A DNA stretch of 64,000 bases from Deinandra increscens subsp. villosa (lineage: Eukaryota > Streptophyta > Magnoliopsida > Asterales > Asteraceae): assembly GCA_039602395.1 (NCBI GenBank), contig JBCNJP010000019.1, forward strand, positions 2,686,265-2,750,264, given 5' to 3'. The notes under the pieces were generated by a model that ran no database searches, was not told the origin of the DNA, and worked only from the letters and a program-made list of their open reading frames with translations. Both the position numbers and the translations under genes were made by a program. Of the stretch, positions 21,469 to 34,899 are shown one piece after another (positions within the stretch are counted from its first letter, which is position 1; the number at the start of each line of letters is the position of its first letter).

Positions 21469-22300
21469 TGTCGCGGAGTTATCTTTCTTGACTCGCGTGT
21501 GGCACTTAGAATGATCTAAGTTCACCATTTGACCCAAACTATTAATGATTCACAGCGACTAATTCCACGACATCCTCCCCTACCTAATTCCACGACATCC
21601 TCATCATGCTTCCTGTGCCATCTATGAAAATTAACTTCCAACGTATCCAAACGTTGGAGACACATGTCGACTTAAGTGTCTACACCGACAATAGTTGTCT
21701 TCATATCAGCTAATTGCTTTTCCAAGGTTTTCTCCTTGGACATCTCTCGATCTTTCTTTGATCCTTGTCGAGTTTCATCTCGACCACGTTTCTCTTCAAT
21801 AGCTGCAATGTTGCTTGCTTCGGTCGCCATCCCAAATGAATCGTTGGCTCTGATACCACTTGTCACGGAGTTATCTTTCTTGTGCGGCACTTAGAATGAT
21901 CTAAGTTCACCATTTGACCCAAACTATTAATGATTCACAGCGACTATAACGGAAATTGCAAGGTTTCGTTACAAAGATGACTTTGTATTGCTATGAGGAG
22001 AAAATTACAATAGTGTTTACATGGTTGTGTACAACACTTTTAAGAGTGTTTGGGTGCTTGCAAATGAAGGACTCCAACCCTATTTATACTACCTCACTAC
22101 TTCTAGATCTTTCATAATCTAGATTATTCCATATAAGATATCTAGATACTGAATCTAGAATCTTCTACTAAAATATCAAGCGTTTCTCGATATGATCTAG
22201 AATCCTCCATATCTAGATCTTTATGGAGTGTTCATGGATGTTTTCAAGACTTTTCTAGAAACTTCCACCGTAGCCAATTATATAGTGCGTTCTAGAGATT
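21469..22300 (-). mobile_element. Internally deleted LTR retrotransposon remnant
   Basis: About 94 bp of a terminal repeat (21469-21562; TGTCGCGGAG, GATTCACAGCGACT) recurs from 21862 (TGTCACGGAG). A minus-strand initiator-Met primer-binding site lies just left of it (TGGTATCAGAGCC, about 21847-21859). A gag N-terminal frame, MATEASN..., runs from 21830 down to 21672. The rest of gag-pol is gone, and the left LTR is cut after 94 bp. Gag-like N-terminus and primer site fit Ty3/gypsy, but without pol this is tentative. Confidence 0.7.
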
Positions 22301-24560
22301 TTCAAAGCCTTGATTATTCAAGTCTTGGATAACACTTTTAGTTCCCGGTGATTGCGATTCAAATTTAGGCAGAACATGACAATATGCTTGAGGAAGCTTA
22401 TAATTTATAGTGAATGGTTCACCATTAGCAGAACTTAATCTATGAGTAGTTTTATAAAAATATTTTGTAGGAATCATTCCTTCCTTTATGCAATTTAAAT
22501 CACCACCAGTATCTACCAGAACAATTAATTCTTTTGAGATACTATTAACAATAAGTAATTTTATTTTGACATGCCATTTTTTAGTAATAATAATTTCGAA
22601 AATAGATAAATAATTTTCAAAAATTTCTGAAATGATTTCTTTTCCTTTTCCAAGACTTATAAGTCTTTTTTCTAAGCTCTTATTATTTTTCTTTAAATAT
22701 TTTTATCTCTATCTCTAAGTTATCAACTTTAGTTTTAAGATCATTAATTTTAATAGGTTTTTCGATTCTCCTTTTTAATCTTAACTTCAGCTAGAGCTAG
22801 GGTATAATGACGAAAATCTTTATTAGGAGTAAATGATGATTCTCCTTCTTCCTTATTTCCCATTACATAGAGAAATCTTTTTTCTTATTTTATGATCTTC
22901 AACTATTTTGACCCGATCCAAAATATCATTAGATATAATTTTTATTTCTATATTATGGAACTAGGTTAGTAACTCGTGTATTACACGGGTTGAATTTACC
23001 TTCATAATATTAGATAAAATACAAAAGAAAAACAATTAAATAGATTTGAAATTATAAATGGCATAATTTATTACAAAACATTAACTTGTGATTATATAAG
23101 GAAATTTATTATGTTAACTTTGTCATTTTTTTATAAAATGAAATTTTAGTTTGGATATAATTGGTAATTAGCCTTAAATTGATAATTTCTAAAATTGATA
23201 ATTGAATGTGATTTTGACATGTGGCAATGATGATGTGGACTCTCTAGAAATAAGACATTTGGCAAATTTTAGTGCTTTATTAGTATTAGAGATTGAGATA
23301 TATTAGTAAAGTTCTCCCCTTTTACAAGGAGTGCAGTCCTCATCAGAAGACATTATATTTTCTTCATCAAGAACGTTATATCTTCTATCTCTAAAGATGA
23401 ATCTTCAGAATTTGTTTCAGACTCAGAATTTAATATCTTAGATAATGTGTCTTTAAGATTTTCATCTGTTACGCTATTAATTTTCTTTTTAACCCAACAT
23501 GTTTTTGCCTTGTGACCATCCTACATATCATGTAGGATTTGTTTGGTTAGCCTTTTTTCCTTTTGAATTTTCTATCTTCTCTCTTTTTTTTCTTCTTTTC
23601 TGAATCTTATGAGAAGATGTGATTCTTTTTTGTATCTTTGGTTTATTATCCTAACTTTCTTCTACTCCAAATTAACTAACAGAATTGCCCTAAGTGTCTC
23701 TTTTCATTAAGAGAATGTTTACTTCTCATTTTCGTAGGTTTCTTCTAATCTTTTCAGCAAAAAGAGAAGGTAAATCATCTATAAATTTGGATTTGCAGTG
23801 AGCACTATTACACTCAGGGACTTCCATAACTCTGCAAATAAAAGTATCTTTATAAATTTGGATTTGCAGTGAGCACTATTACACTCATGACATCTAAGAT
23901 TTTGCAACAATGTTCTAATATTTTCAGAATTATCAGACCATCTACTTTTAAATGTTCTTTGATATTAATTACTAGAGTAAATACAACATTTTCTATAAAT
24001 CTATCATTTTCCTGTTTGATAGTTCTAATAATTATCCCACCATCATTTTGGGACAAATAATTATCCCACCATTCTTTTGATTGACCTCTAAAACCAGCTA
24101 TCATTTTAGCAATAGGTTTATCTTAATTTTCATTACCTTTAAAATCGTGTTGTACATCATTATTATATGTACTACATTTCAGATTTGTCTTTCTGTTAAA
24201 CCAAGTATAATCCATTCATAGATGTATTTTCCATGATAAGACTTATTTCATATTCTTTTTCTTTTATTATCATAATCTTCAATCATGAGTGTTTAACTTT
24301 AAATCTTGAAATTTCTCTGTTAATTTTTTAAAATCTTTTAGATTTTCATCCAACACTTTTGTAATGTCAATATTTTCCTTTTTAATTTAAAATCTATTAT
24401 TAAAGGTGATGGTTATAAGCTAAGAGTAGCTACCACTTTCTTTAATTTTTCCCCTTTATTGGAAGAGTTTTTTATATTTTTCCCCTTTTGAAAGAGTTTT
24501 TTACATTTCTCATATGAGATGTTAAATTAGTAACTTTTTCTTGTAAATCAACCCACCGGC
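22301..24560 (-). pseudogene. Endogenous plant pararetrovirus (Caulimoviridae-type) fossil
   Basis: On the minus strand, in virus order: a coat-protein core (about 24130-23850, with GQSKEWWDNYL); the second half of a CCHC zinc knuckle (GHKAKTCW, near 23515) with an acidic segment; and an aspartic protease (LVDTGGDLNC, about 22520, running to 22292). This order and these motifs are characteristic of plant pararetrovirus polyproteins. Stops and frameshifts occur throughout, no complete frame exists, and reverse transcriptase and movement-protein regions are absent, so it cannot be functional. A Helitron (22961-23298) splits it. The right end towards 24560 decays without a clear border. Confidence 0.75.
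22961..23298 (-). mobile_element. Non-autonomous Helitron, copy 2
   Basis: On the minus strand it starts TCTCAATCTCTAATACTAAT after an A and ends with a hairpin (AACCCGTGTAATACACGAGTT) then CTAG before a T: the A|TC...CTAG|T ends of Helitrons. 338 bp, no coding capacity. It lies inside the pararetrovirus fossil; fossil frames continue on both sides. Confidence 0.8.
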
Positions 24561-24712
24561 TGGGGCAATTACAACCACCAAAGCCAAAGAATGTATGAAT
24601 CAGCCATGTTTCCTGCTGCATAACCTAACAACAATATGGCCTTTTGCTCGAAGTGCTATAAAATACTGTGTCTTACCATACATATTAAAAAATAAAATTG
24701 TTGGAAAATACA

Positions 24713-27700
24713 TTAACTTTTGTTTTCAGAAAGATCAATTGGTTGACTTTGAGTTTGGTCTCGAAAGTTGTCCAGAATCAACTGACAGCGGTTCATCGTC
24801 TTAGAATCAAGAAGACCATGGCTCCATAGCTTAACCATGAATAAACTCCAACACCTGCCACAGTTTACAGGTTATAATAAACCAAAATCAGTGTTTAGAA
24901 CCACTGTATTTAAGTAAGTATCATCTTAAATTCAGAATTGAGTCAAGTTAGTCGGTTTAGAATACCAGAGTAATTCTGGGGTCTTGAAAAGGTCTTGTCC
25001 ATGCTGGGTTGAAAATGCCTCGCAAGCCCAGGGAATATGAGCATCTGCTAGCACCCTTAAACCACCGTCACCAAAAAAAAAAAAAAAAGGTTCAGAGTTC
25101 AAAACACATATTACATAATATACTGTACCATTACATAATTAGAGTTGAATTACCGTTGCTTTCTGATAAACGAGTTCCAGAGATGCATCATATGCTTCTC
25201 ATTTTGGGTAACATCAACAAAGTCATCAAGCATCTGAAATGCGTTTGAAGTAAATGATGTCATTCAATAATTGTTATTATTTGTTCGTTTGTTATGAGTT
25301 CAAACAGAGCATACCCTTCGGTCTTCAAGATCAGCAACATCATCATCGACCTCATCCTCACTGTCTTCATCACCAAACACGTACTCTTGTTCCATTGGCT
25401 AGAAGTGGATAGTTTAGATGGAAAAGCCCGGATTTAGATAGTGATGGTGAGCTAAGTTAATTACGGGCAATAAATATACATGGAAAAATTATAACCTGAG
25501 CTCTATGAGAATGAAAGAAACGGTGTTTCTGCAACTGCGTTTGGCTGCAAAACAAAAAGGAAAAGATATTTGGAATTCTACAAAAGAAATATAAAAAAAA
25601 AGATATTGAAAATCTTGCGCATACTTTCTAGGATCAGATCGTTCGATTGATAATTTTCTAGTTTTTGCAAACTGCAGGAGTGTGGTTGGAGCAATGCCGC
25701 TGCTTCCAGGTACTGACTGAGAGGTAGATTCTGGTCCAGAAGATGTGAGACAAGCGGCACTTGACACACCTACGGCATTAGGACTGTAGATTTCACAATC
25801 CATACGCTCAGCAACACCTGAAATTCGAAACAACAAAAGACAACCAATATTCAACATTTTCAGAAGAAACTAACATACAAGTTATAAATGACAAGTGAAA
25901 TTATACGATTGATATTGCCTCTAGAGTCACCAAGAGCTGCAGGCATATTTGAATTCAATGCAAGCTGACCCACTCGATTTGTAATCCGATTTTGACTCTC
26001 TGATTTCCTGCTTCTCGTGGGTTTATGGCTGTGAAAATTGGTTATATAAGTTAAATGTATTCCTGTTCTTTTGAAAGTAAAATAACTTAACAAAACAACA
26101 CAACTTGCCAAAAGAAAAACGATTGTTCTCTAGGATCAACCATTTTGCCAAAAATCTGTAATATAAGAGAAAAGAGTCTTGTTCAGAATTTTTATAAATA
26201 GAAAAAAAACAGTTATTATATGAAAGTGGTATTTTCAAAATCTCAATAATCAAACTTTAGAAACGTTGAAAAAGCATTATGACCTCAGAAGTAGATGCGG
26301 TGGTTTTAGGAGATACAATCACAACTTGATAATCCTCGTCAACCTAAACAGCATTATAAGGGTAAGTACTCTATTTTAATACAGAAACTAAAAACAATGA
26401 TAGATTTATAAATTAACCAACCCAGAACTCGTAGTTAAAGAGATCATGAGATGCGAGTAAATGAGATCTCAGTCCCTGAAAAACATCAAGATATACATAT
26501 ATCATCATATGCTATACGGAAAAGGCATAAGTATATTACAATAACTATAAACAAGTAAGCAACGAAGTCCAAGCAGAACCATATTTACCTTGTAACTTGC
26601 ACATTTTAGCAGGCAAAATGGACAAGAATAATCTTCCGTAACTGCAAGAAAGAAGGTGTTCATGTTTCAAATAATAAAAACCAATCAAGAAAAGTTGCAA
26701 TCTTAAGAACTTAATGCAGAGATGCTACAGAACATATATCTAGTAACGTGACAGAGCATAAAAAAGGATCACTGCAACAAACAGGATTTTATATTCAAAG
26801 ATTGTATCAAGTAAACATGTGGTACCTTCACTTTTGTGCAGCATATTGTTGTAATATTTGAAGTTGAATATTACATTTCCTGTTCTTAGCCTGACAAAAA
26901 AATATGAGGATGTAATTTCAATTCCTGAAGCTATAAATGGTGATGCATTTTACACTAAAACAATAACTACCTTATGACCTGAGGCAGCTTATCAATAGGA
27001 ACGTTGTTGTATGAATACAAGTCATAAGGCGATATATCTTTAGCCCCAAGCTCTTCTGCTGTTATAATAACTGGTACTTGTTGCAATATACTCTGTGGTA
27101 ACCATAATATGGGGCACCATAGCCAGCAAGAACACAAAATTATTACATAAGTTTGAAAAAAACACCACAATGCAGTAAGTCAAAATTATACATACCACAG
27201 CTTCAGAATTATGAGGAAATTGAAAAGATACGCATTTCCCCATATCAGAACAACTCAACTGCAAAATCAGCCCAACACCCATCAATGGAAGTAGGAAAAT
27301 AAAGTAATAAACATAAGAAACATGAAGTTGATCCCAGGCTCCTAGTGCTTTGTTGAATTTGTAGACTTAACCACTGTTCACCAAATATACTTAAAAAGGC
27401 TTACCTTCATATAACATGATTTCAAGCTAACAGTTGACATAAACTGAGCTCTCTCTCCTAAACTTATATTAGGTGACTTCTCCCTTGAAAAATGAAGAAA
27501 ATCAATTGGAATCTTCCCCATTAAACAGTAACCCTCATTTGCTGCCAAGCATGAACAGATTATATATAAGAAATTGGATACAAGATACTGAAAACTAAAG
27601 ATGATATACGCCCATGATATCAATTAGATGAGCTATATCTTACAGGGAGAAAACATATGATCCTTTGTTAGATCAATCGCTGTTGGATTTGTTATATCAG

Positions 27701-30700
27701 CTGCAAAACTCATAGATGTTAACAACTAAAACAAAACAAAACAAAACACACGATATTGTTCTGCATACAATTAAACTAGCAAAGATGCCATACCACAGCT
27801 AACCAACAGCATAACAAGAGAACCACATTTGACTTCTGTTAATAATTTATTAATCTCAGGAAGAATAAATCTGGCTCGAGGTGAACCCACTGTCTGAGCT
27901 CCTCTGGAAGCATTCAACTTGCGGGCTCGTTTGAACCGATAACTGCTAGATCGCGGCATCTAGGAATCAGACCAGAAAATTGTAAACATGGCATTAGAGA
28001 AATTAGTTGAGAAAACATTAAGGAAAAAAAGATAGTTAATAAGAGAATTAACCCAAAAAAAACATCTTTAGAACTACCTCCCCATTTACAGTGAGCACTG
28101 GTCTTGCCAACAGTATATACAAAGGAAAAAGATACTCTGTTTGCTGTTCATCTTCAAAAGGTCCGCTTATAGATACCGATATTTGTACCCTAGCCAAAAA
28201 CAGAAGCAAATAAACAAACAATGATATGTCACCATCATTACTGAAATATCTACAGAATAATAGATGCTATTATAAACTTAAACATCAAGAGCCAGACCAA
28301 TTTTAACTGAGATGTTATGTAAACAACATAATCATCAAATGTACTTGCCACTCGACGTCAAATAGTTTACGAAAAAGAAACAAGGCAAAGTATATAAAGA
28401 ATAAATGAAATTTTTAGTTCACGGGTAGAAAAGCCTGTGAGATTATGTGGTATCCCTTACCTTCTTTTGTGCTTCTCTTTTAATTTGTAATGCAAACATC
28501 TTGGTAGAAATGATGGCTGCATGAAAACCATATCAACAGTTATAAACTCTTCATGTGTGTCACTGTAATCATCTTTTGTAGTAAAAAGGTTATTTAAAGA
28601 AAAGAAGCAGAGTTTTAAGCACAAATAAATGGGGAACCAGCAAAGATCAAGTCAATATACGACGTCAATACAACAACTATTCCCTGAAAGCTAGATAGAC
28701 GGTAAATATAGAGATTAATACAAAATAAGTAAAATACATTTCTACTAGCACGGTGTTGAAGAAGATTGTACAGTTCTACCGGCCTGCAATAAACCGAGAG
28801 GCTTTCCTCAGCTGCCCTTTGTTCTTCTTCAGACAAATGAACCCGAAGTTCTGAGTCTCTAGAATAACTGCCAACAAAAGCAGAATACAACTTGCATCAA
28901 TCAATATAATCCACAAGCAATACAATGCAATCTTCATAATGGACCAAACAATAAAATCTTTATAATGCACAAGCAATTGAAAGAATGGTAAGAAGCATAC
29001 AACTTGCATCGCTTTCTATAGTATTCATAACTTCATTTTGTAAGAAAATATTTATATTGTTAATGTAAACAGATTTATCAACTATTTCAGAAAATATAGA
29101 GGATAGGATAGGAATAATTTGGAGAAGAAAGAACTAAAACGTAAGGTAGGATAATAGTGTAGCCATCAGACAAAAAATAAATCAGAGAACAAATAACAAC
29201 AGCAATAATAATAATTATGTCAAGACAAATAGCCTAACATGCAATATAAACATACTTGGCTTCACGAGAAACTAAAGGTATGCCTGGCATTCTTGTTGAA
29301 CGACGCCAAATCACATAACCATTGATTTCTTCACTTATCGAGGATTGCAACTCGTCAGGGTCACTTTGAGCCCCTGCCAACCTGTGCATTAATAAATGTA
29401 AAAGTGGTCCAGCTATAAAGATGGAGATGAAAGACACAATGAGCATGGCACATCATTCAGTTCATCACCATGTAATGTAACACGATCCTTACTTCCCCCA
29501 ATTTAAGATAACTACATTAGCATTGTGATTTTTTTAAAACCTTGCTTTACCCGGGGATCTAAAAAGCTGAACAAGGAAGGACCTCGGCAAAATGTGTATA
29601 TTACCTCAATTCCGAACCAGGTCCCATTTAGGTTTTTAACATGAACTATGTATTTACTTCAAATTGTACATTTATAACACGTATACCAATTCCTCATAAC
29701 AAAAACCTAGTCAACAACTTATTAAAAGTTAAAACATCGGGTGAGCAAACGAGCAACGGCAGTGAGAAATTACATGAGATTGTTGGGGATTTAACAAAAT
29801 CATTATTCATCTAATTGACCCTTTTTAGATATAGCTTTCTGAAATTTAGATGAACAAAACAATTTTTTATTTTTTAGCATTTCAATCTTTAAATTCAAAT
29901 GTTAAAATTTAAGATCTTTTTACACGTATTATTAGCACTGTCACACATGCATGTACAGAAGACACGCAGATCCAAATCTAGCCTACAAATGCGTGATGTG
30001 CTATTAGGCACCACACAACCATCCACAGCCTACAAATCCGACAATTCTACAATCAACCAACAAAATTACTGGATCATAAATCACAGTATCACACGTCAAA
30101 ATTTGCCCATTTTCACATAGCAGAAAGTAGACACCATGTCCAATCACACCACTACAAAATGTAACCCATAAGTGGTTACCTCAAGAAATGTATGCCACAA
30201 CACAAGCAAATGCATCAAAAACTAAGGTTACCTCAAAATATCAAAACTAACTCATGGACATGATCCTAAAATCCAAACAAAATATGTTCCATGAATTTCG
30301 AAGAGTTCCAGAGGGCAGAGGTCGAACTCCTATCCAATTTTCTAACTTTCTGTTTCTCAAACATAACATTAGCTAGTCATATTTCCATGAAACGCATAAA
30401 AACCATATGACCTCCCTAGAAACAAAGGATATATCAAACAGAGTCTACCAAAATTTAATGTAGAACAATATTCTTTCTAGTAGCTATCTAAATTTATAGT
30501 CAAATTGGAAAGTAGTTTTAAACCCAAAATGATAAGAACTCAAAAGAGATCGCACGAGTCAATCCGGTACAGGCACAATTACACAAATTAAATTTTAAAA
30601 CAAATTGAACATGCTGAACATAACACAAATTACTAACTACAATTCATGTAATAAGAGTACAGCTGAAAAAAATCATGGAGGCGCGTATGTGAATGCAATA

Positions 30701-31737
30701 TTTATACAGAAGTTGAATTCTAAAGCTTACACCAATTTTAATTATTACAAAATAGAACATTTTATATATCTACAAGAACTTTGAAGAAAAGCCCCATTTA
30801 AATGGAATGTTTAACTGAGTTGACCATAATTCAAAAAATATCAAGAATCAACTCAACAAAATACATGACAGAACTTGTACTGGTTTCCAAAATTCGGTCT
30901 TTAAGTCCCGTTAAAAATTAAACCAACTTGTTATAACATTATACTGGACCTCTGATGAATAAAAATTAAGGCTACAATCAGCTCACAGTTTTTATATTCA
31001 GTATTTTAGAGATCTCAAAACATTTAAATTACATTTCATTTCTATTACAAATGATTCATAGCAATCACAAAGTTTGTGAACAAATATTATTTATTTTGAG
31101 CACTTAACACTTTTAAAAGTCCAAGATGTTCTCATCCTTACAGAAACTTTCAAAAAACTATTTCTATATATATGTTGTGGATAACTTTATTATGATCCCA
31201 ACAAATCAAGATGGAACTTAACTGAAACTAAAATACTTATACGATTTTTTGAAAATCGTTTCCTTGTTTAGCCTGCATTTCATTAATTTCAGCCAATTAC
31301 AAAAACTCCATATTTAGACCAATTTAGAAAAAAACTTATGGCATTCATCTCAAATCGACTCATAAGAAACATCTAGAGAATTTAAGAGACATAACTAATG
31401 TGGTCCACATTTCTGACTGACAGATCTGTTAAGACTTTAAGACAGAGCTAGTTTATCATAAAACTGGACCTATTATAACGTAACAGGAAATTTTAGGAAT
31501 GTAGATGATAGATCTCGTCTTTGAAATAAGAATCCTACCACAAAACAAAGACTTAGGAGTGATATCAAAGAGAATTTATACAAGTACAAACCAACTCAAT
31601 TGAGTAACTAACAGAATGAAAAACAAGTTAAATAAACATAAGTGGTAATAGATCGAATCAAATCGGGCACATCAGACGAATAAAAATAACTCATACCTTG
31701 ATCTGCTTGCTGCGATCGCCGACTCTAAATTCTCCAT
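24713..31737 (-). CDS. EMF2: VEF-family Polycomb (PRC2) subunit, EMBRYONIC FLOWER 2-like
   Basis: The Su(z)12-type subunit of PRC2, which deposits H3K27me3; family members repress flowering genes. Twenty-two exons give 682 aa in consistent frame: 31697-31737, 29256-29381, 28738-28858, 28461-28516, 28078-28189, 27794-27959, 27644-27700, 27405-27541, 27196-27258, 26971-27092, 26826-26890, 26589-26641, 26422-26475, 26284-26343, 26100-26155, 25907-26028, 25625-25817, 25496-25544, 25315-25398, 25154-25233, 24966-25055, 24713-24854. The motif MPGIPLVSRE in exon 2 is the usual EMF2 start; here an in-frame exon 1 adds about 50 residues. A C2H2 finger (CPFC...HLLASH) spans exons 12-13. The VEF box (FAKTRKLSIERSDPR, HRAQ, EDEVDDDVAD, MLDDFVDV, HIPWACEAFS) fills exons 17-22. 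The donor of exon 15 is the weakest call. EMF2-like is preferred over VRN2 or FIS2 because the N-terminal part is complete. Confidence 0.93.
29382..31696 (-). other. EMF2-like intron 1 (2.3 kb)
   Basis: A long AT-rich intron with GT/AG borders. I recognise no nested gene or clear transposon. Large first introns in flowering regulators often carry control elements, but nothing specific is visible here. Confidence 0.6.
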
Positions 31738-31814
31738 ATCTAATTCTCCTTCGAGCCCTAATTGTTCCTATCTTCAAATGTATAATTTACGTCTTAGTGT
31801 TGCCGGTCTAGCTC

Positions 31815-31826
31815 CGTATTTATAAT
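31815..31826 (-). promoter_or_regulatory. TATA box of the proximal EMF2-like promoter
   Basis: The minus strand reads ATTATAAATAC, about 80 bp upstream of the exon-1 ATG (31737), leaving a short CT-rich leader. Suitable spacing, single motif. Confidence 0.5.
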
Positions 31827-31970
31827 TGTACAAGTTTCAACTTAACCCCTTGCATCTTACTTAGTTATAACCAAACCTCAAATTAATAAATAATGCACTA
31901 TAACCCCTAAAGATAGTAGAACAACACTTTAACCCCTACAAAACACCTAACACTAAATACCAGGTGTTAC

Positions 31971-32375
31971 AAGATATATCTCAAATACAAAATACTCATC
32001 TTACCATAGCAGTAAGAAACAATGCCCCTCAACTTCCCATAGCAGTAACATAAATCTTACCATGATGAAATCAAGCAATAACAAGGTGTTCCATTTATTC
32101 AAATGTCGTTGCAAAATCACCAATCTAGTGGATTATTTACTATTCGTTGTGATTGAATGAGATCAATTGAGACGTATGCTGGGAATATATCTCAAATACA
32201 GATATACTCATCTTACCATAGCAGTAATAAACAATGCCCCTAAACTTCCCATAGCAGTAACATATATCTTACCATGATGAAATCAAACAATAACAAGGTG
32301 TTCCATTTATTCAAATGTCCGTTGCAGAATCACCAATCTAAGTGGATGATTTACTATCTGTAGACGTATGCAGGG
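31971..32375. repeat. About 205-bp tandem duplication upstream of the EMF2-like gene
   Basis: The segment ATATCTCAAATAC...TACTCATCTTACCATAGCAG through GACGTATGC(T/A)GGG occurs twice in a row (from about 31975 and again from about 32188) with several substitutions and small indels, so it is not brand new. Confidence 0.8.
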
Positions 32376-32849
32376 CCGATCAACAAAAGACAGTGATATT
32401 GAAACTTTAATGATGAAAAATACAGCAGAAATGAGATTCAAATGAAGTCCATTCAACAGCCGGTATAGGAACTCAAATGTCATCTTAGAGAGGAATCAGC
32501 ACTCTTCTAATTAACCGGTACTATTCAATTCAAGAAATATCAATCATGTAGCTAAATTTTGTTGGTTGAATACTCTTATTAAGGACTATGGTTAGATGAC
32601 TCATGATGCATATGAAGATTACCATTCTATCATTGTTTTGTTAGATTCATTTTCTCTCTTCTCTTACAGTGAGCAGGTGTTGTTTAACTTGTTTTTGTAT
32701 GCATCTCCATATTCAATTAACGAATATCTATACCAGTGCCCTACTATACTTATGAACAAAGTAAAATATGATGTAAGAGAATGGAGAGTTTCATCAATAA
32801 CAACTATTACAGAACTCCATAATCGATAATCAACTGAGCAACTGCTTAC

Positions 32850-33250
32850 CTGGAAGCAGACCGTATTCCGCCGACCAAATATCTTGGCGGTATGAATCCT
32901 TAGCACATTCAATAAATATTCCTAACCAGAACAATCATCGTCAAGCTCTTTAAAATCAGGACATAAATTAGGGCTAAAAAGTGGTTGATCGAGATGAATG
33001 AGATACTCAACAAATGATTCAGTTATTTTTCTAGTTTTCAGGTGGAGTTAAATCAATTAAAGCAAAAAACAAAGGGAAATGAATATAGATGATGAAGTTA
33101 CAAAACCCTAGCTTAAAATCAAAACAAGGAATGCTTATTTACCTGAGAAAGAAAGTGTATTTCCGGCGCGGGCGCGGAGTAGGATGACTTCTGTGACGGT
33201 GATTATGTCACCAACTCCTTCCTACTTTGGATCTTCTTTTGGGCCTTTTT
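32850..33250 (-). other. Possible alternative non-coding first exons
   Basis: A GC-richer leader-like block at 33143-33240 ends at a good donor (CTCAG|GTAAAT). A second block, 32850-32921, has an acceptor (TTAG) and donor (CCAG|GTAAGC). Both are on the minus strand and point toward the EMF2-like gene. They could be 5'UTR exons from a distal promoter, with translation starting at the conserved MPGIPLV in exon 2. An unrelated short transcript is equally possible. Confidence 0.35.
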
Positions 33251-33398
33251 TTTTAATCGAGTTTTTCTTCAGCCCAAATCAAACAAGTGGGTTATGAATA
33301 CGTGTATTTTTCCAGCTAATTTGTCACTTTTGTATAAATTAAGAGAATTTTAGACCAAAAAAAAATAGTTTTTTATAATTTATTGAAATCTTATCTTA

Positions 33399-33803
33399 TC
33401 TTAATCTTAATAAAACAATAAAATTTGTGTCACATGTTTTATTTATAAAGGGTCCACATCATCAGCGCTACATGTCAAGCTCACAATCAATTACCAATTT
33501 AGTAATTATCAATTAAGATTGATTACCAATTTTGCCAAAACTAAATTTTTATTTTAAAATTTGATAAAATTAATGTAAATTTGATTAACTTACTTAATAA
33601 TTTTAGTCTTTTTATAAAAAGTAATCAACAACTTGTCAAACATAATAAATTTATTAAATGTATTAAATTATTATTTAATATATTATAAGAATTTTATATC
33701 AACAATAATATTCAACTTTCTTAATCATTATCTTTTTCTTTTGTATTGATCTAATATTATGAATCTATATTCAGCTCGTATAGTACACGGGTTAATAACC
33801 TAG
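33399..33803 (+). mobile_element. Non-autonomous Helitron, copy 3
   Basis: Starts A|TCTTAATCTTAATAAAAC and shares the GTCCACATCATC..ACATGTCAA block with the other copies. It ends with a hairpin-like CGTATAGTACACGGGTT then CTAG|T at 33800-33803. About 405 bp, non-coding. Confidence 0.75.
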
Positions 33804-33854
33804 TATATTATACAACATACGATTGTTATTGTTCGGATCGAGTTAGATTCATGG

Positions 33855-34141
33855 CAGGGGCGGACCTAAGAAGGCCCCAGGGGGTAGCGTCTGCTGCCCC
33901 TGAACTTTTACCCCGACATGCAATTTTTTTTTTAAAGTTTTCGGTTTTTCGCGACCCCTGGAAGAAATTTTATGGTGTTTACCTAAAAATATGATCAAAA
34001 ACCCCTTGAAAATATGATCAGAAGTCCGTTAATTACCTACAAAAATTTCGAGGGCGCTACCCCCGAACCCCCGTTCCGTTAGTCCCAACAAATGTTTTTT
34101 TTTAACGCTACCCCTTACTTTTTCTCCTGGATCCGCCCCTG
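33855..34141 (+). mobile_element. hAT-type MITE with perfect 8-bp target duplication
   Basis: Terminal inverted repeats CAGGGGCGGA...TCCGCCCCTG, flanked by ATTCATGG at 33847-33854 and 34142-34149. Subterminal sequences also pair (GGGGGTAGCG against CGCTACCCC). 287 bp, non-coding. Confidence 0.9.
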
Positions 34142-34149
34142 ATTCATGG

Positions 34150-34850
34150 CAATTTGACACGTAACTTTGTTGAAGTATATTTTCAATTAAAAATATATCA
34201 ATATATGATATATTTTTTCTTTACCTTTGGCAAAAAAAAAATCAATTAATATAATTTTGGTATATTAAAATCTCTTGACATGTAAAAATACTTGAAAAGG
34301 CCACTAAACTAATCTGTATATATTAAAGCCTCTAAACTTGTATAAACTACGCATCTACACTTACTTTTGAAGAAGTAACGTGTTGACTTTTTAATTCTTA
34401 AACTGGTTAATATAAGATGATAAACTACGTTTCCACGTGAATTTTCTTTCCTCTCATATAAAATTGATGATGAACTTGGGTTGTATGGGTTTCTCACGCG
34501 AGTTTTATTAAGACCGGTAATTGATAAGGTGGTGTCAAGGTAGACGCCGCGTGATAGCGATCTCCATAGCGGATAGTGTAATCCAATATTATTGAAAGTA
34601 GTGGGAGAGTCGTAGTAAAATGTTTAATAATAACTATTGACCCGCTGAATCTTGCTAATTTACTATGTGTAAATTCATATAAATGTGACAGAAATTTAAA
34701 AAAAAAATCTTACAAATGCCACCAAAGGCTCATCAAATCTGTATTACCCTATATTAACAAAAGACAACCTGTTGTACAAATTTTAAAACATAATGTACAA
34801 TCAATTATTGCACACTTGGTACCACTTTTAAGACACACTTTACAAACCAA
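34150..34850. other. Intergenic, nothing recognised
   Basis: AT-rich DNA with a slightly GC-richer patch near 34530-34620. No gene, repeat pair or transposon end identified. Confidence 0.4.
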
Positions 34851-34899
34851 TAATGCATGAATTTGGTTGGGCTATCCATGGGCTATCCATATCCATATG

